In this document: in pieces, positions 1 to 16,466 of the stretch
How the letters are laid out: each line of letters starts with the position of its first letter
How positions within the stretch are numbered: the first letter of the stretch is position 1
Assembly: GCF_004210375.1 (NCBI RefSeq)
Contig: NC_134825.1
Span: forward strand, 7,812,001 to 7,876,000
Length of the DNA: 64,000 nucleotides
DNA from: Tachypleus tridentatus
Taxonomy: Eukaryota; Arthropoda; Merostomata; Xiphosura; Limulidae
Direction: 5' to 3'
Notes under the pieces: generated by a model
The model's input: only the letters and a program-made list of their open reading frames with translations
What the model was told of the DNA's origin: nothing
Databases searched by the model: none
Made by a program: the position numbers and the translations under genes

Positions 1-3480
<3,480 letters not shown>

Positions 3481-3569
3481 GAACTGACTATTTGCTGTGG
3501 CAAGATATGGAGAATGATGGAGACAAGTCTGTGATCTATGAGGAACAAGAAGAGGCCTGTGAAAGATAA
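3481..3569 (+). CDS. Terminal coding exon of the unidentified host gene
   Basis: Acceptor TTTCTTCAAG precedes GA, which completes a glycine codon with the G left over from the exon ending at 2021. The frame continues as TDYLLWQDMENDGDKSV and ends in an acidic EEQEEACER followed by TAA (3567-3569). The joined product of the two exons is 70 residues plus stop. An AATAAA at 3875-3880, about 305 bp downstream, is a possible poly(A) signal. Gene identity is unknown; the exon call rests on splice phase and the coherent acidic tail. Confidence 0.5.
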
Positions 3570-5124
3570 GAAATTTCCTAATCAGATATTTTTAAAAATT
3601 GTTTTCAACATGTTTTAACAAAAACAAAAAATATTTGACTTTCTAGCACCCTTAGAAGTCACCAGTAGAAGAGTTGAATACATGCCAGCAAGACGACCTA
3701 GATTTTCCAGGATGGGGTTGTTTATTACACAATATTTGCCATTGCTGCTTTTCAGGCACTGTAAATGTGTGGTTGGGCTTCTTTAGCAGCAGTTAATTTC
3801 AGGCTTAGTTTCGTAAATCCATTTTCTTTTTTGAATGTTTTTGGAAAAAAAAGTTGTAGTGGTTGATGTTGGACAATAAAAAATCTTTACTCCAAGTTTT
3901 AAGCCATTTTCAGGAGACTTTCTGTAAAGCTACTCTAATGACTGCTGTTGGTTTCAGTTTTTTGTTGTATTTTTTTTTATATAAAGTATTTGTAATTGTT
4001 GTATATGCTTATAACAAATTGAAAGTATTAATTAGTTCAGTTTTTTTGATTAAATTATTTGTATTCCTGAAATTTCTCGAACAGGAATATGAATTAACTT
4101 GTCTAAATTAATATTTTTATCAAGGTTTTTTTTTTATATTGCTCTTCATGCATTAATATACAAGTACCAGATGATTATTAGATCAAATCTGTTTTTGAGT
4201 TGTTGAAGCCTGTTAAGTTGATTTTCCTATTTTGAAAACATGACATTGGGAGTAATTTTATTTACATGGGTAGGTCTTAACTCCGTTTGGCATGTTGTGT
4301 TTGTACAGAGTTGTGTTCATGTAGGTGACTTACTTCTACAAGATCTAATGTTATTCATCTGAGATGAAATATTTTCTCTACATGTAATGTAACTTGCTTT
4401 ATTTTTTGTGAAGTGCAAGTAAGACTGCTTTTCATAGTTTGTTTTTTAATAATCAATTTATTGACAAGATATATACTGACCTTTTCCATTTTTTTAAAAA
4501 CATAGTACTGGGTGTTATGGCTTAGCTAGTAGCTTCTTACAGATAAGTTAGTTGATGTTATGTCAACCACTATATTAAAGTTCATAGTACATTGTTATAG
4601 AGCCAGGCTAATCTGGGTACATTGGGTTGTTAAGAAGATTTTGGTCATTTTTTCCAAATCTTTCATTGTTACTATTGCAATTTAATGTTTGTATTGTTGA
4701 GAAATTTAGATCAGTCGAGTACTTGATCTCACTTCTGTACTGTACCTGAACTAAAAGTAACTAACTGATTGTGGAACAGAATCCACTGTATTACTTGTGT
4801 TAAATAACCAAAGATATTGTTATTGTAAACCATGAAACTATGGAGATAAAAGTTAATAAAATCAAAGAACCATACTGTTGTTCCTGTGTAATTATTAATT
4901 AACTTTGAAATTAAAACTTGGTTGTTAACAAGAATAGCTAAGGAAATTAATGTCACTGCACAACAATTTTTTTGAAAAGTTTTTGCTGATTGCGACAGGT
5001 ACCTGGTGGGTATGCACAAATATAGTTTTGGTTCATCACATAGGAACTCTGAGAAATTGACAGTTAACTGTTTACCGTCAATAACGTATTTAATTGCGTT
5101 TATGTTTCTAATATGCTATTACGT
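3570..5124. other. Probable 3' UTR and downstream sequence, no gene seen
   Basis: T-rich and without a convincing coding frame. Short open frames at 3863-4111 and 4729-5019 look random. The AATAAA at 3875 may end the transcript of the unidentified gene. Confidence 0.4.
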
Positions 5125-5421
5125 TCAACATAAGCATTCTGCTTCTGATTTTCGTTTGTATTTAATGTCCGGTGCGTCACGTTGCAGTGTCCAACAGTAG
5201 TCAGCAAGCATTGACGGATTCCAGTTGCCCTGATATCGTTTTTCCATTGTAGCAATGTCCTGGTGAAACTGAAGATTTTGATGAAATGGTAAAGGATGGG
5301 CAAATTTGGATGTGATTTTCGTGATCAGCAGCCAAAAATCTGTAAGGAACAAGAAGCAAAAACTTTGTTGTGCAATGTTTTTTTCTTTTATATATTTTGG
5401 CATTCTACTTGGTAATAGCAT
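5125..5421 (-). pseudogene. Fragment of a multicopy arthropod repeat-encoded protein
   Basis: The minus-strand frame contains FHQDIATMEKRYQGNWNPSM followed by LADYCWTLQRD and a basic KYKRKS tail. I recognise this as the C-terminal segment of an uncharacterised protein present in many copies in arthropod genomes, usually near mobile elements; its function is not known to me. Only about 100 residues remain, with no full-length upstream domain and no obvious splice signals. I read it as a dispersed fragment, not a working host gene. Confidence 0.45.
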
Positions 5422-8400
5422 TGAAGATTGAGTAATTAATTTGCTGAGTTTATTGGTGTTACTGGTGTCTAGAAACTTCTAATCAGTAACTCTGAACAAG
5501 GGCAAATTGCAAGAACAAAACTAGGTGTTATATAGTGATGGGATGTATACAACACATACTTTCAGTTCTCTTGTACTCATTCAATGAATCTATGTTTATA
5601 TAGGATTCAAATGTGTAGTACTGATATTACGAATTTTTTCTCAGTTAGTTAAAATACTAGAAATAGATATAAAGCCTAACCTGTCAATTTATTTGTTACA
5701 TGTTGCTGAGTTGTAGTGATTTTGGGGGAATTCCATGTGTCATCTTAATTCTATATAAACATGAGGTCACTGGTGTGACTGAGAGACAAAGCACTAATAT
5801 TAGTACATTTTTTTAGTTTGCACTATGCACAACTATTGAGTAAAAATCTAAAAGTAGCAAGTGTGAAAGAGAAACTACTGAGGTTTTTCAGGTAACCCAA
5901 CTACTAACAAAATTATGTTGGATTGGAAATCCTGTACACAAGTTTTATAATTTACCAGTTCATTAAATTAGCATGTTTTGACCTTTTGTCATCATGCTTC
6001 TATATAGTGGAACTATACCAAATTTTTTCAAGGATTACTCTAGGCTCTTTCAGTGTTTAGTATGAAATTATTCTTTTAAAAGAGGATGTTAATCCAGTTT
6101 TTTAACATTTTATAAATTGTTTTGTTTAGAGATATTAAACAGTTAAATTTTATTTTCTTTATTTTGTACTTGTACATCCTTTGTTAACAGTAAAATCTTG
6201 TGTCAATTATTATTCTTGAAGAATTGTTGAAGCTAGGGTTTCTAGTTTAGTTTTAAGCTTCAATGGATCATCTGTACTGTGCCCATCAGAAGAACTGGAC
6301 CCCAAGTTTTGTATTGTAAATTTTTAATTTTACCATTGAGTCACTATAGTACACAGATACACACTTTAAGTTGGGTAAAGAAATCATTGCTAAATTTTTA
6401 AAAATAAGTTACTATTTAACATGTTACAAAGTTGTCATATTTATAGATTTTTCTCTCTTGTGCACACACGCATTCATGCACATGGGGGGGAAAAAAAAAC
6501 ATTGGTATATTACAAACTTTGCTGTTTGTTTAATTAGATGAGTGATGTGAACCTGATATTTTAATCTCATCCAATGTCTTACTTTATAGAGTTGTATATC
6601 TTGTATTTTTCTAAAATGAATAAAAGAAGGAGAGGTTGACAGTTAAAAGTCAGAATCAGGAGCTAGTTTGTTGCTTGTTAGTTTGTGCTTTGAAAAAGAG
6701 GAATAAGAACTTGTATAAACTCAGCTTAATGTAGAAGCCACTTGAAACTATAGCAACTGGTAACAAAGGCATTTCAGACTGAAGTAATTTGCAACATGTG
6801 ACCTTAACATAGAAGATACTTTAGGCTGGGGTTGTTGGCAACATGCAGTTTTAATGTAAAGGACATTAATCTGGAGTTACTGGTTCCATGTAACCTTATG
6901 TAGAGTCTCCTTAATGAAAATGTTTGTGTAATCCTTAAACACTTGAATAATTTAAGTTTTTTGAATATTGACATATAATACCAAAATCTAGTTTATATTA
7001 TTAAACTTTGGCAATCTTAAGAAGAACATAACTATTATAAAAAATTTGTTACATGTGTATCAAGCAGCTCTTTCTAACCAGTGTCCCATACAATAACTAT
7101 ACCTGAACAAGTAAAGTAAATATTCTACCTTTCAGTAAACTTTAGAAAGATTAATGTGGTCTAATGGCTATGGTGCAAGGTTATATAGTGAAAAGTCTAA
7201 GATTTGAATTGTATTAATGTTGCTAAGAAACTATGCACTCTCGCATGTTAAGAAAACTAAGGTCTCTGTCAAGTTAAGAATATAGCCATGTGGTATTTTC
7301 AGGAACAACCAATTCCTGCAAAGTGTTAGACAAATAACAGGTTTGATTAAGAATAATGGGAGTGTTCTCTAACTTGATTGGGTTCCTTTGAGTGTAAGAA
7401 AATGAGTCTGGATAAATGTGCATAAAGTAATATTTTTATTATAACAAATAAATGGGAAAAGTGTTTCTACACAAATAGTTCATCTAGGTTTAGTTCAGTT
7501 CCATGGGATCAATCTTTGTAGAACTAAGACATGATGTTCTTGACAGAAGTATTCACTTGACAGTCTCCTAGTACAAACTGGCTACAGGAAGTGCACCTGA
7601 ATTAAGGAAGTAAATTCACTTTCTTTGTCCATTTGTTAGCATCCCCTTTTAGAGTTGGTTCCTTCACAACATTGGTTGGCTGTTTCGTAACTCGATATAT
7701 TTGGCCCACAAAGTATATTACTGTGCCAATCCATTTAACCCAAATGCTGTGTATTGCTGTGATAACTATTCAGCCAGAAGAAACATCACCTGCCAAAGAG
7801 AGCAAAGAAATAAAACAACTTGAACAAGGTAATCAACATTCTGGACTGAGGGTTGCCACTGTGATAGAATAAAACTAAAGAACTAAAACTGTCAAGTTTT
7901 ATATCACTAAATCAGACATAAAACACAACAGGTGCTCATGCCATAGTTACAATATTTTCCATTCATCAGAATCCTTAAATTAGTTTCTGGTGTTGCTTCA
8001 GCACATGTTCAGTAAAGTTTAAAACATCAATTACGAAAAAAGTTGTAGTATTCTAACAGTTTAAATAGGAGAGTGTAAAAAATGGATGTGCCTCCATCAT
8101 TTTAAGACATGCAACATCTCAGCCATAAAACCTGAAACTTTTGTGCACTTGATGTTTAACCATCATAAAATAAAATAAGCAATTGCAGTAAAATAGGTTG
8201 ACCTGTAACAAATGGAACAGAAGGAGTAGGTTTATTTTAAAGCGAAAATAATGTTCACGATGCTATCGTTAGTGTATTTAAATATTGTGCTTTATTCGGG
8301 GTGATGAAACGTAGTTAAGTTTTATTCTACAGTGGTTCTTAAATAGCATTTTAGCAACGTGTTTTGCAATGACATTTCATATAGTTTTCTTATGGATTGT

Positions 8401-8790
8401 TTTATTAAATAGAAACGTTATAGATAAATATTACAGTTTATAAGTTTATTGCTGGAGTGTGGCTTTCATTAACTGTGGAGGCCATTACTGGAGAGGATCA
8501 TACTATATTTAGTGATGCCATGCGTTTTCTGGATAAGGAATTGGAGACAGTCCCTTAAGAAAAGTACTTTTAATGGTTTAAAAAAATTACAATATTTGCT
8601 TTGCTTTTTTTTACTTTGTATTTCGTACTTTTAAGAATTATTTGCTTTGTTAGGTTAGAATATATCTTTAGGAGTAACCTAAATTTAAGTTGGCAAAATA
8701 TGGTGAGTTACTATTGGGATTATGTTCAAAGATATATAAATATCTAAATAATGAATCGGTGCATCCTAATCATGAACTTTTACTTTATGA
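5422..8790. other. Long stretch with no recognised gene
   Basis: AT-rich unique-looking sequence. It has short homopolymers (for example near 6485) and a short open frame at 7633-7872 ending in an acidic/Gln-rich segment, which I could not match to any family. I see no RNA gene, mobile element or array. Confidence 0.5.
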
Positions 8791-8797
8791 TCCTACA

Positions 8798-9448
8798 ATC
8801 TTGGTGACATCTTGATGACGCGAAACCCACTTAAAATAAATGTATCAGAACGGCTGGTATGTGTATTAATACTTTTACTGATAAGGAGAGAACGTTTCGC
8901 CTTTTAAGTCATTTGCAGTTTAAAAAATTGTTTGAATGTGACCGTTGACGGACACACGTCTTAGGGACGAGAGTATAAATGTGTACCGGATTATAGGGGG
9001 CGCTGCAGGTGAATGTTAAGTTATTAATTAGTACAAGTATAAAGGTGTTCCTTTATATTGGTTTAAGTTTGGTTTTAGTTGCTGTATCAGTACGATTTCT
9101 TTGATTTTGCATTTGTTTATATTTGTTTCCCTACTTAGTATCTGGGTGTTTTTATGTGTATGTTGTGTTTACTTGATTAGCAGTGTTCAAAAACGTGTGA
9201 AGGTGTTTGTGTTCTTTGAATCTAATTTCCATTTTTCTGCTTGTTTCTCCAGTACAAAAGCCGTGGCAGTTGTTGCATTGTATTTTATAAATAATGTTGG
9301 TGTTATGTTTGTCAGTGTAGTTTTTACATAGTATGGACTTTAGTTTTGTACCTGGTTTTCGAATAAATTTGGTTTTTACTGGAATGTTGTGTTTAAGTTT
9401 GATTTTTTTCCAAATGCTGGTTGTTTTTTCGCCGCTATCCAGGAACAT
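8798..9448 (-). mobile_element. Penelope-like retroelement, 3' part (copy 1, inverted)
   Basis: Read on the minus strand, this holds the C-terminal part of a Penelope-like element: a lysine-rich linker, NIIYKIQCNNC and GETSRKMEIRFKEHK, matching the GIY-YIG endonuclease region typical of these elements, then a terminal region ending in an ATACCAGCCGTTCTGA-type module. It is 5' truncated, broken and old. It lies head to head with the + strand copy that begins near 9460. Penelope-like elements are known for inverted and partial tandem arrangements. Confidence 0.75.
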
Positions 9449-9454
9449 ATGGTG

Positions 9455-10800
9455 TACAGTAGTATAATGGCCAGTTTTAAGGTAATCTCCCTCTTCACAG
9501 AAGTCCCAACGAGTGAAGCCTGCAAGACAGTTTTATATCCAATACCTCAACCCATTGATACACACCCCCAGCAACCCTTATGGAATTTACTACCACCAAA
9601 ATTAATTTTGTTCAATAACCAAAACCACATACAAATAAATGGCCTAATATGGGGAATCCCGTGTTACCAGTTCTAGCCAACATTTTAACACAGATTGAAT
9701 CACGAGCGATCGGTTCAGCCTTACACTCACCACTATACTGGTACAGGTATGTTGATGATACAACTGGATTCACATCTACAGAACACATACTTAGTTTTTG
9801 AATCACATTAATTCTATACACCTCAACATTTAGTTCACCTGTGAACAGGAAAAAACTAACCAAATAGCATTTCTTAACTTCAAAAATCACTGGAACTGAT
9901 ACACAATTCAAAACAAATCCACAGAAAAATCGCCCCTATTGGATTATACATTTTCATGGAACTCACCAGATGAAAAAAAACAACTTAATACATTAAGAAA
10001 TCAAATAAACACAGCCACAAAACTATGTTCACCTGATAAAATTCACAATGAAATCAACAAAATAAAACCCTTCATCAACATCAACAAATTTCCTCAAAAA
10101 ACCATGGAAAAAATTATACGCATACACCTAGACCAACAACAAGATACAAAAAAACTACAAAACCTTGTTCTGCTGCATATCATATGTTCCCGACATTAGT
10201 GAAAAAATAACCAACATTTGAAGAAAAACAAACTTGATGCAACATTCCAGTAAACACCAAATTTATTCAAAAACCAGATACAAAACTAAAGTCTATACTA
10301 TGTAAAAACTACACTGACAAACACAACACCAACATTACTTATAAAATACTGTGCAACAATTGCGCGATTTCTATATTGGAGAAACAAGCGGTAAAATGGA
10401 AACTAGATTCAAATAACACAAAGAAACTCCTTCACACGTTTTTGAACACTGCAAGTCAAATATTCACAACATAACTACAGACAACACCCAGATACTAAGT
10501 AGGGAAACAAATATAAACAAATGTAAAATCAAAGAAGCCCTACTTATACAACAACTAAGCCCAAAATTAAACCAATATAAAGAACACCTTTATAATTGTA
10601 CTAATTGCTAACCTAACATCCACCTTCAACGCCCCCTACAATCCGGTACCAGTTTATACTCTCGTCCCTGAGACGCGTGTCCCTCAACGGTCACATTCAA
10701 ACACTTTCTTGACCTGAAGATGACATAGGAAGGTCGAAACGTTGTTCTCTCCTTATAAGTACAAGTGTTTATATCTATACCAGCCGTTCTGAGATGCATT
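9455..10800 (+). mobile_element. Penelope-like retroelement, RT to 3' end (copy 2)
   Basis: The + strand shows reverse-transcriptase sequence, including a YVDDTTGF catalytic-loop motif near 9750, then a charged linker, a GIY-YIG-like region (10280-10600) homologous to copy 1, and the 3' terminal module at 10640-10800. The 5' end is truncated at the junction with copy 1. The copy carries several breaks and is a fossil. Its last 160 bp correspond to the start of the oppositely oriented neighbour. Confidence 0.75.
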
Positions 10801-11261
10801 CTTAGTTAGACAGATATATGAAATTTCTTACATTATTATCTCGTGGTTAATTTTCAGTTTTGATCTTTGTAGATAGGTGGCTTTGATTGGAAGTTCTCTG
10901 CAACTCATTAAGACAAACGGTGAAACGTGTAAAACAAAGAAATGATAGAGAAACTAAAGGGAAGATGAAAACGAATGCTTAAAAAAAGTACAGTAAGATC
11001 AAGTGGAAAATAAGCAAAATTTTTAGAGCAAAGAGTTTTAAATTACTGCTATAACTAACTTTATCAAATACATAAAGGAAAAATATTAGTAGGAATAAAA
11101 AAAATCAAAAAGGGAAGAACTGGTGTTTTATAACAAAAAGGTCGGAGAAGTATAGAAACATAGTAAGATTGAAAAAGCCTTAAAAATGTACATCCTGACA
11201 TCAAGAGAATGATATCTAGAAATTGGAGTAAAGTGCATCTTTCTCTCCAAACATTAGCTAT
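10801..11261. other. Spacer, nothing recognised
   Basis: A-rich sequence between the Penelope-like copy and the 70-bp minisatellite. I see no coding frame, repeat or RNA gene. Confidence 0.5.
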
Positions 11262-12480
11262 ACCATATAGAACACAAAAACACTATGTCCTCTACACATA
11301 TTACTACTGTTGCACCTTTGACGGTAGGTCTTTCCTATAGAACACAAAAGAACTATGTCCTCCACACATATTACTACTGTTGCACCTTTGACGGTAGGTC
11401 TTTCCTATAGAACACAAAAAAACTATGTCCTCTACACATATTACTACTGTTGCACCTTTGACGGTAGGTCTTTCCTATAGAACACAAAAAAACTATGTTC
11501 TCCACACATATTACTACTGTTGCACCTTTGACGGTAGGTCTTTCCTATAGAACAACAAAAAAAACTATGTCCTCTACACATATTACTACTGTTGCACCTT
11601 TGACGGTAGGTCTTTCCTATAGAACACAAAAAAACTATGTTCTCCACACATATTACTACTGTTGCACCTTTGACGGTGGACGGTCTTTCCTATAGAACAA
11701 CAAAAAAAACTACTGTTGCACCTTACTATGTCCTCTACACATATTACTACTGTTGCACCTTTGACGGTGGGTCTTTCCTATAGAACACAAAAAACTATGA
11801 ACTATGTCCTCCACACATATTACTACTGTTGCACCTTTGACGGTGGGTCTTTCCTATAGAACACAAAAAAACTATGTCCTCTACACATATTACTACTGTT
11901 GCACCTTTGACGGTAGGTCTTTCCTATAGAACACAAAAAACTATGTTCTCCACACATATTACTACTGTTGCACCTTTGACGGTAGGTCTTTCCTATAGAA
12001 CACAAAAAAACTATGTCCTCTACACATATTACTACTGTTGCACCTTTGACGGTAGGTCTTTCCTATAGAACACAAAAAACTATGTCCTCTACACATATTA
12101 CTACTGTTGCACCTTTGACGGTAGGTCTTTCCTATAGAACACAAAAAACTATGTTCTCTACACATATTACTACTGTTGCACCTTTGACGGTAGGTCTTTC
12201 CTATAGAACACAAAAAACTATGTCCTCTACACATATTACTACTGTTGCACCTTTGACGGTAGGTCTTTCCTATAGAACACAAAAAAACTATGTCCTCTTC
12301 ACATATTACTACTGTTGCACCTTTGACGGTAGGTCTTTCCTATAGAACACAAAAAAACTATGTCCTCTACACATATTACTACTGTTGCACCTTTGACGGT
12401 AGGTCTTTCCTATAGAACACAAAAAAACTATGTCCTCTACACATATTACTACTGTTGCACCTTTGACGGTAGGTCTTTCC
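11262..12480. repeat. 70-bp minisatellite, about 17 copies
   Basis: A 68-70 bp unit containing CTATGTCCTCTACACATATT and GACGGTAGGTCTTTCCTATA repeats about 17 times. Small indels lie in an A-run, two alternative triplets follow CCTC/TCTC, and one rearranged copy sits near 11690-11760. Copies of 69 bp keep both strands open for up to 110 codons, which produces Cys/Ser-rich and Thr-rich pseudo-proteins. These are not supported as genes. Confidence 0.95.
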
Positions 12481-13790
12481 TGGACTACTCTAGCTTCACT
12501 ACAATTTCAAGTTATGGAAGACACGGACTAGTTCAAAATAATTACCTTATAGTGGAACAGGCAGATTTTAATGGAAAGATATGGTGGAGTCATAATTATG
12601 CTGATGCTTTACCTGAATTGATTAATTAATTGGCTCGTGACTGGTTTATAGATGCTGTAAGAGATGAAGGAACGTGAATTTAAGTGAAAATTGTTCAGTT
12701 GACGATGGAATTGGAATTAAAAGTTGCAGATAAGCAAATGAAGGCCAAGCGTGTTAAGGCGTTCTACTCGTATTCCGAGTGTCGCGGGTTCGAATCCCGG
12801 TCGCACCAAACATGCTCGCCTTTTCAGCCGTGTAGGCGTTATAACGTAACGGCCAATTTCACTATTCGTTGGTAAAAGAGTAGCCCAAGAGTTGGCGGTG
12901 GGTGGTGATGACTAGCTGCCTTCCCTCTAGTCTTACACTGCTAAATTAGGGACGGCTAGCATAGATAGCCCTCGAGTAGCTTTGCACGAAATTAAAACAA
13001 AACAACGAACAAACAAGCAACTGAAAGCATTATGCAGGAATGACTGAATCGTCAGATCAAATTATGTGAAAACGCTAACTCTTTCGGATGGAAGATTAAT
13101 TGAACAACTGTTCTTAAAATGGAGGAAGTTACTACGAGACAGTAGATGTTTTAACTGTAACTTAAATAACATATAGTCAGGAAATGCAAGAAATCAAAAC
13201 TCTGTCAAACGATATCAAAAGGAAAAAAACAAAAAACGGGGCTTCCATAAGGGTGAAAAACATGGACATAATAGTCAAACCTGCAAGAATCAGCAAGTAA
13301 TAATAAATAGATGAGATGATACCCTAAGGATGTCTCAAGACTTCAGTTATATTTCAAATGAGCAACAAAGAGCTATTTAATCAACAGAAAACAGGAAGTA
13401 GTTGGACTTGAGGGAGCGAAGTTCAACTGAGAATAACGTATCTGTCACGATCAAGATGAGGAATTCTTTATTTACATCAGTCCACGACTCGGAGAGTTCA
13501 TTGATGGGAAACATTTTAATATGATGATCAACAACAGTTTCTGTTATTCGACCTGATCTGGTAATAAGAGATGAGGGAATCGCCTCCACTAATGAAGGAA
13601 AAGAACCGACCTTTGGGACAACAGGTTGTAAAGTTCCAGCAAAAGGAAAGTTGGCTAAGTCAACCTGCACAGTCTCTCAATCGTTCCATTTCGAGATGTT
13701 GCATTTTGACAATAACTACTAACATACATGAGCTAAATCTACAAACCGTGTCTCACTGTGAAACAACGTTCTTGAAAAAAATTTAATCGT
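12481..13790 (+). mobile_element. Ty3/gypsy-like LTR retroelement fossil (gag and protease region)
   Basis: Scattered + strand segments resemble gag (around 12600-12740) and a retroviral-type aspartic protease region (around 13530-13720). The element is broken by many lesions and also by a SINE insertion at 12743-13015, so it predates that SINE. I found no terminal repeats and no reverse transcriptase in the window. Its left edge meets the 70-bp minisatellite directly. The assignment rests on weak similarity. Confidence 0.35.
12743..13015 (+). mobile_element. tRNA-derived SINE, family 1
   Basis: The tRNA-like head has a B-box (GGGTTCGAATCCCGGTCGCA). It is followed by the family body (CACTATTCGTTGGTAAAAGA, GGTGATGACTAGCTGCCTTC) and the tail CCCTCGAGTAGCTTTGC, then an A-rich end. 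Imperfect 11-bp flanks (AAGCAAATGAA and AAGCAACTGAA) look like the target-site duplication. It sits inside the gypsy-like fossil. Confidence 0.9.
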
Positions 13791-15284
13791 GTATGATTAA
13801 CTTTTGAAATTAACAGAAGCTAAACTGTTGTATGTTAAACGCAAAGTTACACAATTTTCTGTCTATTATATGTTACTATTAACTCTTGAGTGAGTCTTAT
13901 AAAGTGAAATAGTGAATTTGAAAGTCACTCTTGTAATGCACCCGTGTCTCCCGCAGCTTTTATTAGTTTTGTGCAGCAAAGGGCCCGAACCAAATAGTTT
14001 TGTCTTCACAGTCTGAGCACACTGACTAATAAGTCACATCTGGCTTAGAGACCACAAGTATTCATGATTTAGACTTTAGTACAATACTTTACCTTTGCTA
14101 TGCAAGAACTACCAAATGAACATTGTAGATAGATCTGCAAATATTTCAAAGTTTCTTTAATACTGAAAACTAATAAAGTTATTATACTGTGTTAGAGCTA
14201 TTTTTAAAATGCATGTTTCTATTGGTTATATAATAATTTAAGATTTATTATTTAGTTTATTTATTTATTTGATATTTAGTAATTATTTTGTTCTTATAAC
14301 ATGAATGTTAAAAGTTAATTATTTTAAAAGCTATAGTTATGACAAGTTTCGTTACGTAATTCTGTACGAGTCGTACTTTATTTATGTTGTTTATTTGTCG
14401 TACTATGCTTCTGTATTATTGTTGATGTCATCTTACTCAAACCTTCTAAGCTTTTTCTTATGTTTAATTTTAAGAATGAAAATACGTTTATGCATCAGAC
14501 AAGTTGTCATATTTCATATGCAATACCTCTATAATATCAAGATAATTATTCAACGTTTCTGTTTAAAAAAGTGCTCTATATTTTATCTATTAATTTTTAC
14601 TATTGTATTCTGTATGGACTTAGCCGATTTGACCGACTTCGTAACTACAAAAATTTAGGAAATAGATATAAATGAAGCTTTTTACGTTCTAAAATGACTG
14701 TGAATTATAACAAGAAACTACAAATGTTAATCATAAGAAAAACAATGAATAGTTTGAAGTTTTGAATACGACTCTGAACATAATCACAACGAAACCATCG
14801 TTTTGAAAAGCATGGTGATTTTTACAGAATTAATTTGATTGTTTCCTACCTTATCATGTGAAGTCTTCCAACGTAGTAAATCGGCAGTTTGTCAGTACGT
14901 CCCTCCTAAAAGCCAAAATTGAAGTATCTTCCTGGTAACAGACCTATTACGTATAACCTGATAACGCAATGTTGTCGTACTGTAGCTTATGACATCAATA
15001 TTCTCTGTGTGTTACATCGACAAGAGGTTGATATCGGTAATACCGCGTCGGTCCCTTTGCTGACCTAAGTGACAATTACCATGACCAGTTAACAAGAAGC
15101 CGCTGTACGAAGTTCTTCAATATTTAGCTAGAGGGTTAATATCTAGAGATTTAAGTAAAGATCTTGAGAAACCTGACGACATTTATAACAATTGAAAATT
15201 AATGTAACAAGTTGTGTATAATTGTAAAGTTAATATAAAAAACTTGTCGATTCATATACTAAGTTGAATAAATAAATAACGAAT
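13791..15284. other. Stretch with no recognised gene
   Basis: AT-rich sequence with a random-looking 117-residue open frame at 14305-14658. No SINE, transposase or splice-compatible exon was seen. Confidence 0.5.
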
Positions 15285-15445
15285 TATTTCGTGATGACAA
15301 GAAACCCTCTTGAAGTAAAAATATGTTCTCAAGACGGCTGGTATGCGTATTAAAACTTTAATTAAAATAAAGTACAGAACAACGTTTCGATCTTTGTAGT
15401 TCCTCTTCAGGTTAACCAGCCGTCTTGAGAACACAAAAGAAAGAA
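15285..15445 (-). repeat. Penelope-type terminal module with foldback arms
   Basis: Starts with the shared string GTGATGACAAGAAACCCTCT. The arms TCTCAAGACGGCTGGT and ACCAGCCGTCTTGAGA form an inverted repeat around a core that, on the minus strand, reads CTGAAGA ... GATCGAAACG. It matches the 3' terminal region of the Penelope-like copies at 8.8-10.8 kb, but no coding part is attached. Confidence 0.7.
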
Positions 15446-15907
15446 TTATGTTTCTTATTTTCGAAGGAAGGGGAGACAAGTGCCAATCCGAGCCACTCCC
15501 TGTGGGCGCCCATGCGTAGAAAAGTGTATAAATATAGAAGCACGTTCTGCTAGTGTTCTTTTTACAGCAGCAGGTTATTACAGAATTAAAAAGAAAACAC
15601 TTCGAGGAAAAGAAACAACACCTGCAATGATTTTGTCAATAAACAAAATAAAATACAAAGTGTAAATATCCATGTCGCTAGAGAATTTTCTCCTCGGCAT
15701 ATATTTTCTAGTTTACGTGAAAAATTAAAATGCGGTACCCTCAGGTTCCGACCCCCCCCCCGCACTACGGTTCTGGACAGAAGTAGAAACAAGGAAATTT
15801 AAAATATGATTACACGATCGATTTTCCATGTCTAAAATGAAACAAAAAGAAATTAATAAATTTAAAAATATATAATACATGTTAAGTAAAAAAGAAGAAA
15901 GCATGCT

Positions 15908-16182
15908 GGCCCGGCATGGCCAAGCGTGTTAAGGCGTGCGACTCGTAATCTGAGGGTCGCGGGTTCGCATCCCAGTCGAACCAAACATGCTCGCCCTTTC
16001 AGCCGTGGGGGCGTTATAATGTGATGGTCAATCCCACTATTCGTTGGTAAAAGAGTAGTCCAAGAGTTGGTGGTGGGTGGTGATGACTAGCTGCCTTCCC
16101 TCTAGTCTTACACTGCTAAATTAGGGACGGCTAGCACAGTTAGCCCTCGAGGGCGAAATTCAAAAACAACCAACAAAACAAC
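15908..16182 (+). mobile_element. tRNA-derived SINE, family 1, with intact target duplication
   Basis: Near full-length copy from GGCCCGGCATGGCC to an A/C-rich tail. A perfect 13-bp target-site duplication (AAGAAAGCATGCT) flanks it at 15895-15907 and 16183-16195. That shows retrotransposition with a precise 5' end and defines the family boundary used for the other copies. Confidence 0.95.
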
Positions 16183-16466
16183 AAGAAAGCATGCTAAATC
16201 ATCCTATACCATACTACTTAAATATTTCAACGAAGTTATTGCATTCATTAAGCTTCAAAGAATTAAATTATGTTAGAACATTTCACGCATTACAAGCAAT
16301 GCTAAACTCATATTCAACTTTTAAAAGTTCTGTTTCAATTAAAGATAGCTACTTCAGATTATTGTACTGAAAATAATTTCAATAGAAATTCCTTTAAAAA
16401 TTAAATTAGTTAAGCCCTAAAGCAACATAACGCACTAATTATATCCGATTAACTTAAAGACATATA

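Noticed and set aside
7633-7872. Possible exon ending CAAG/GTAATC
   Set aside because: A donor-like string exists, but no family signature, no partner exon and a weak acceptor; not supportable.
11444-12345. Cys-rich and Thr-rich repeat proteins on both strands
   Set aside because: Both follow from a 69-bp repeat period; overlapping frames on both strands with equal regularity speak against selection for protein.
15480-15665. 61-residue + strand frame starting MPIRATPCGRPC
   Set aside because: Begins inside a region of mixed composition, has no homologue I recognise and no supporting signals.
15908-15990. tRNA genes at the heads of the SINEs
   Set aside because: A-box and B-box are visible, but the acceptor stems do not pair and each head continues into the SINE body. 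They are SINE promoters, not tRNA genes.
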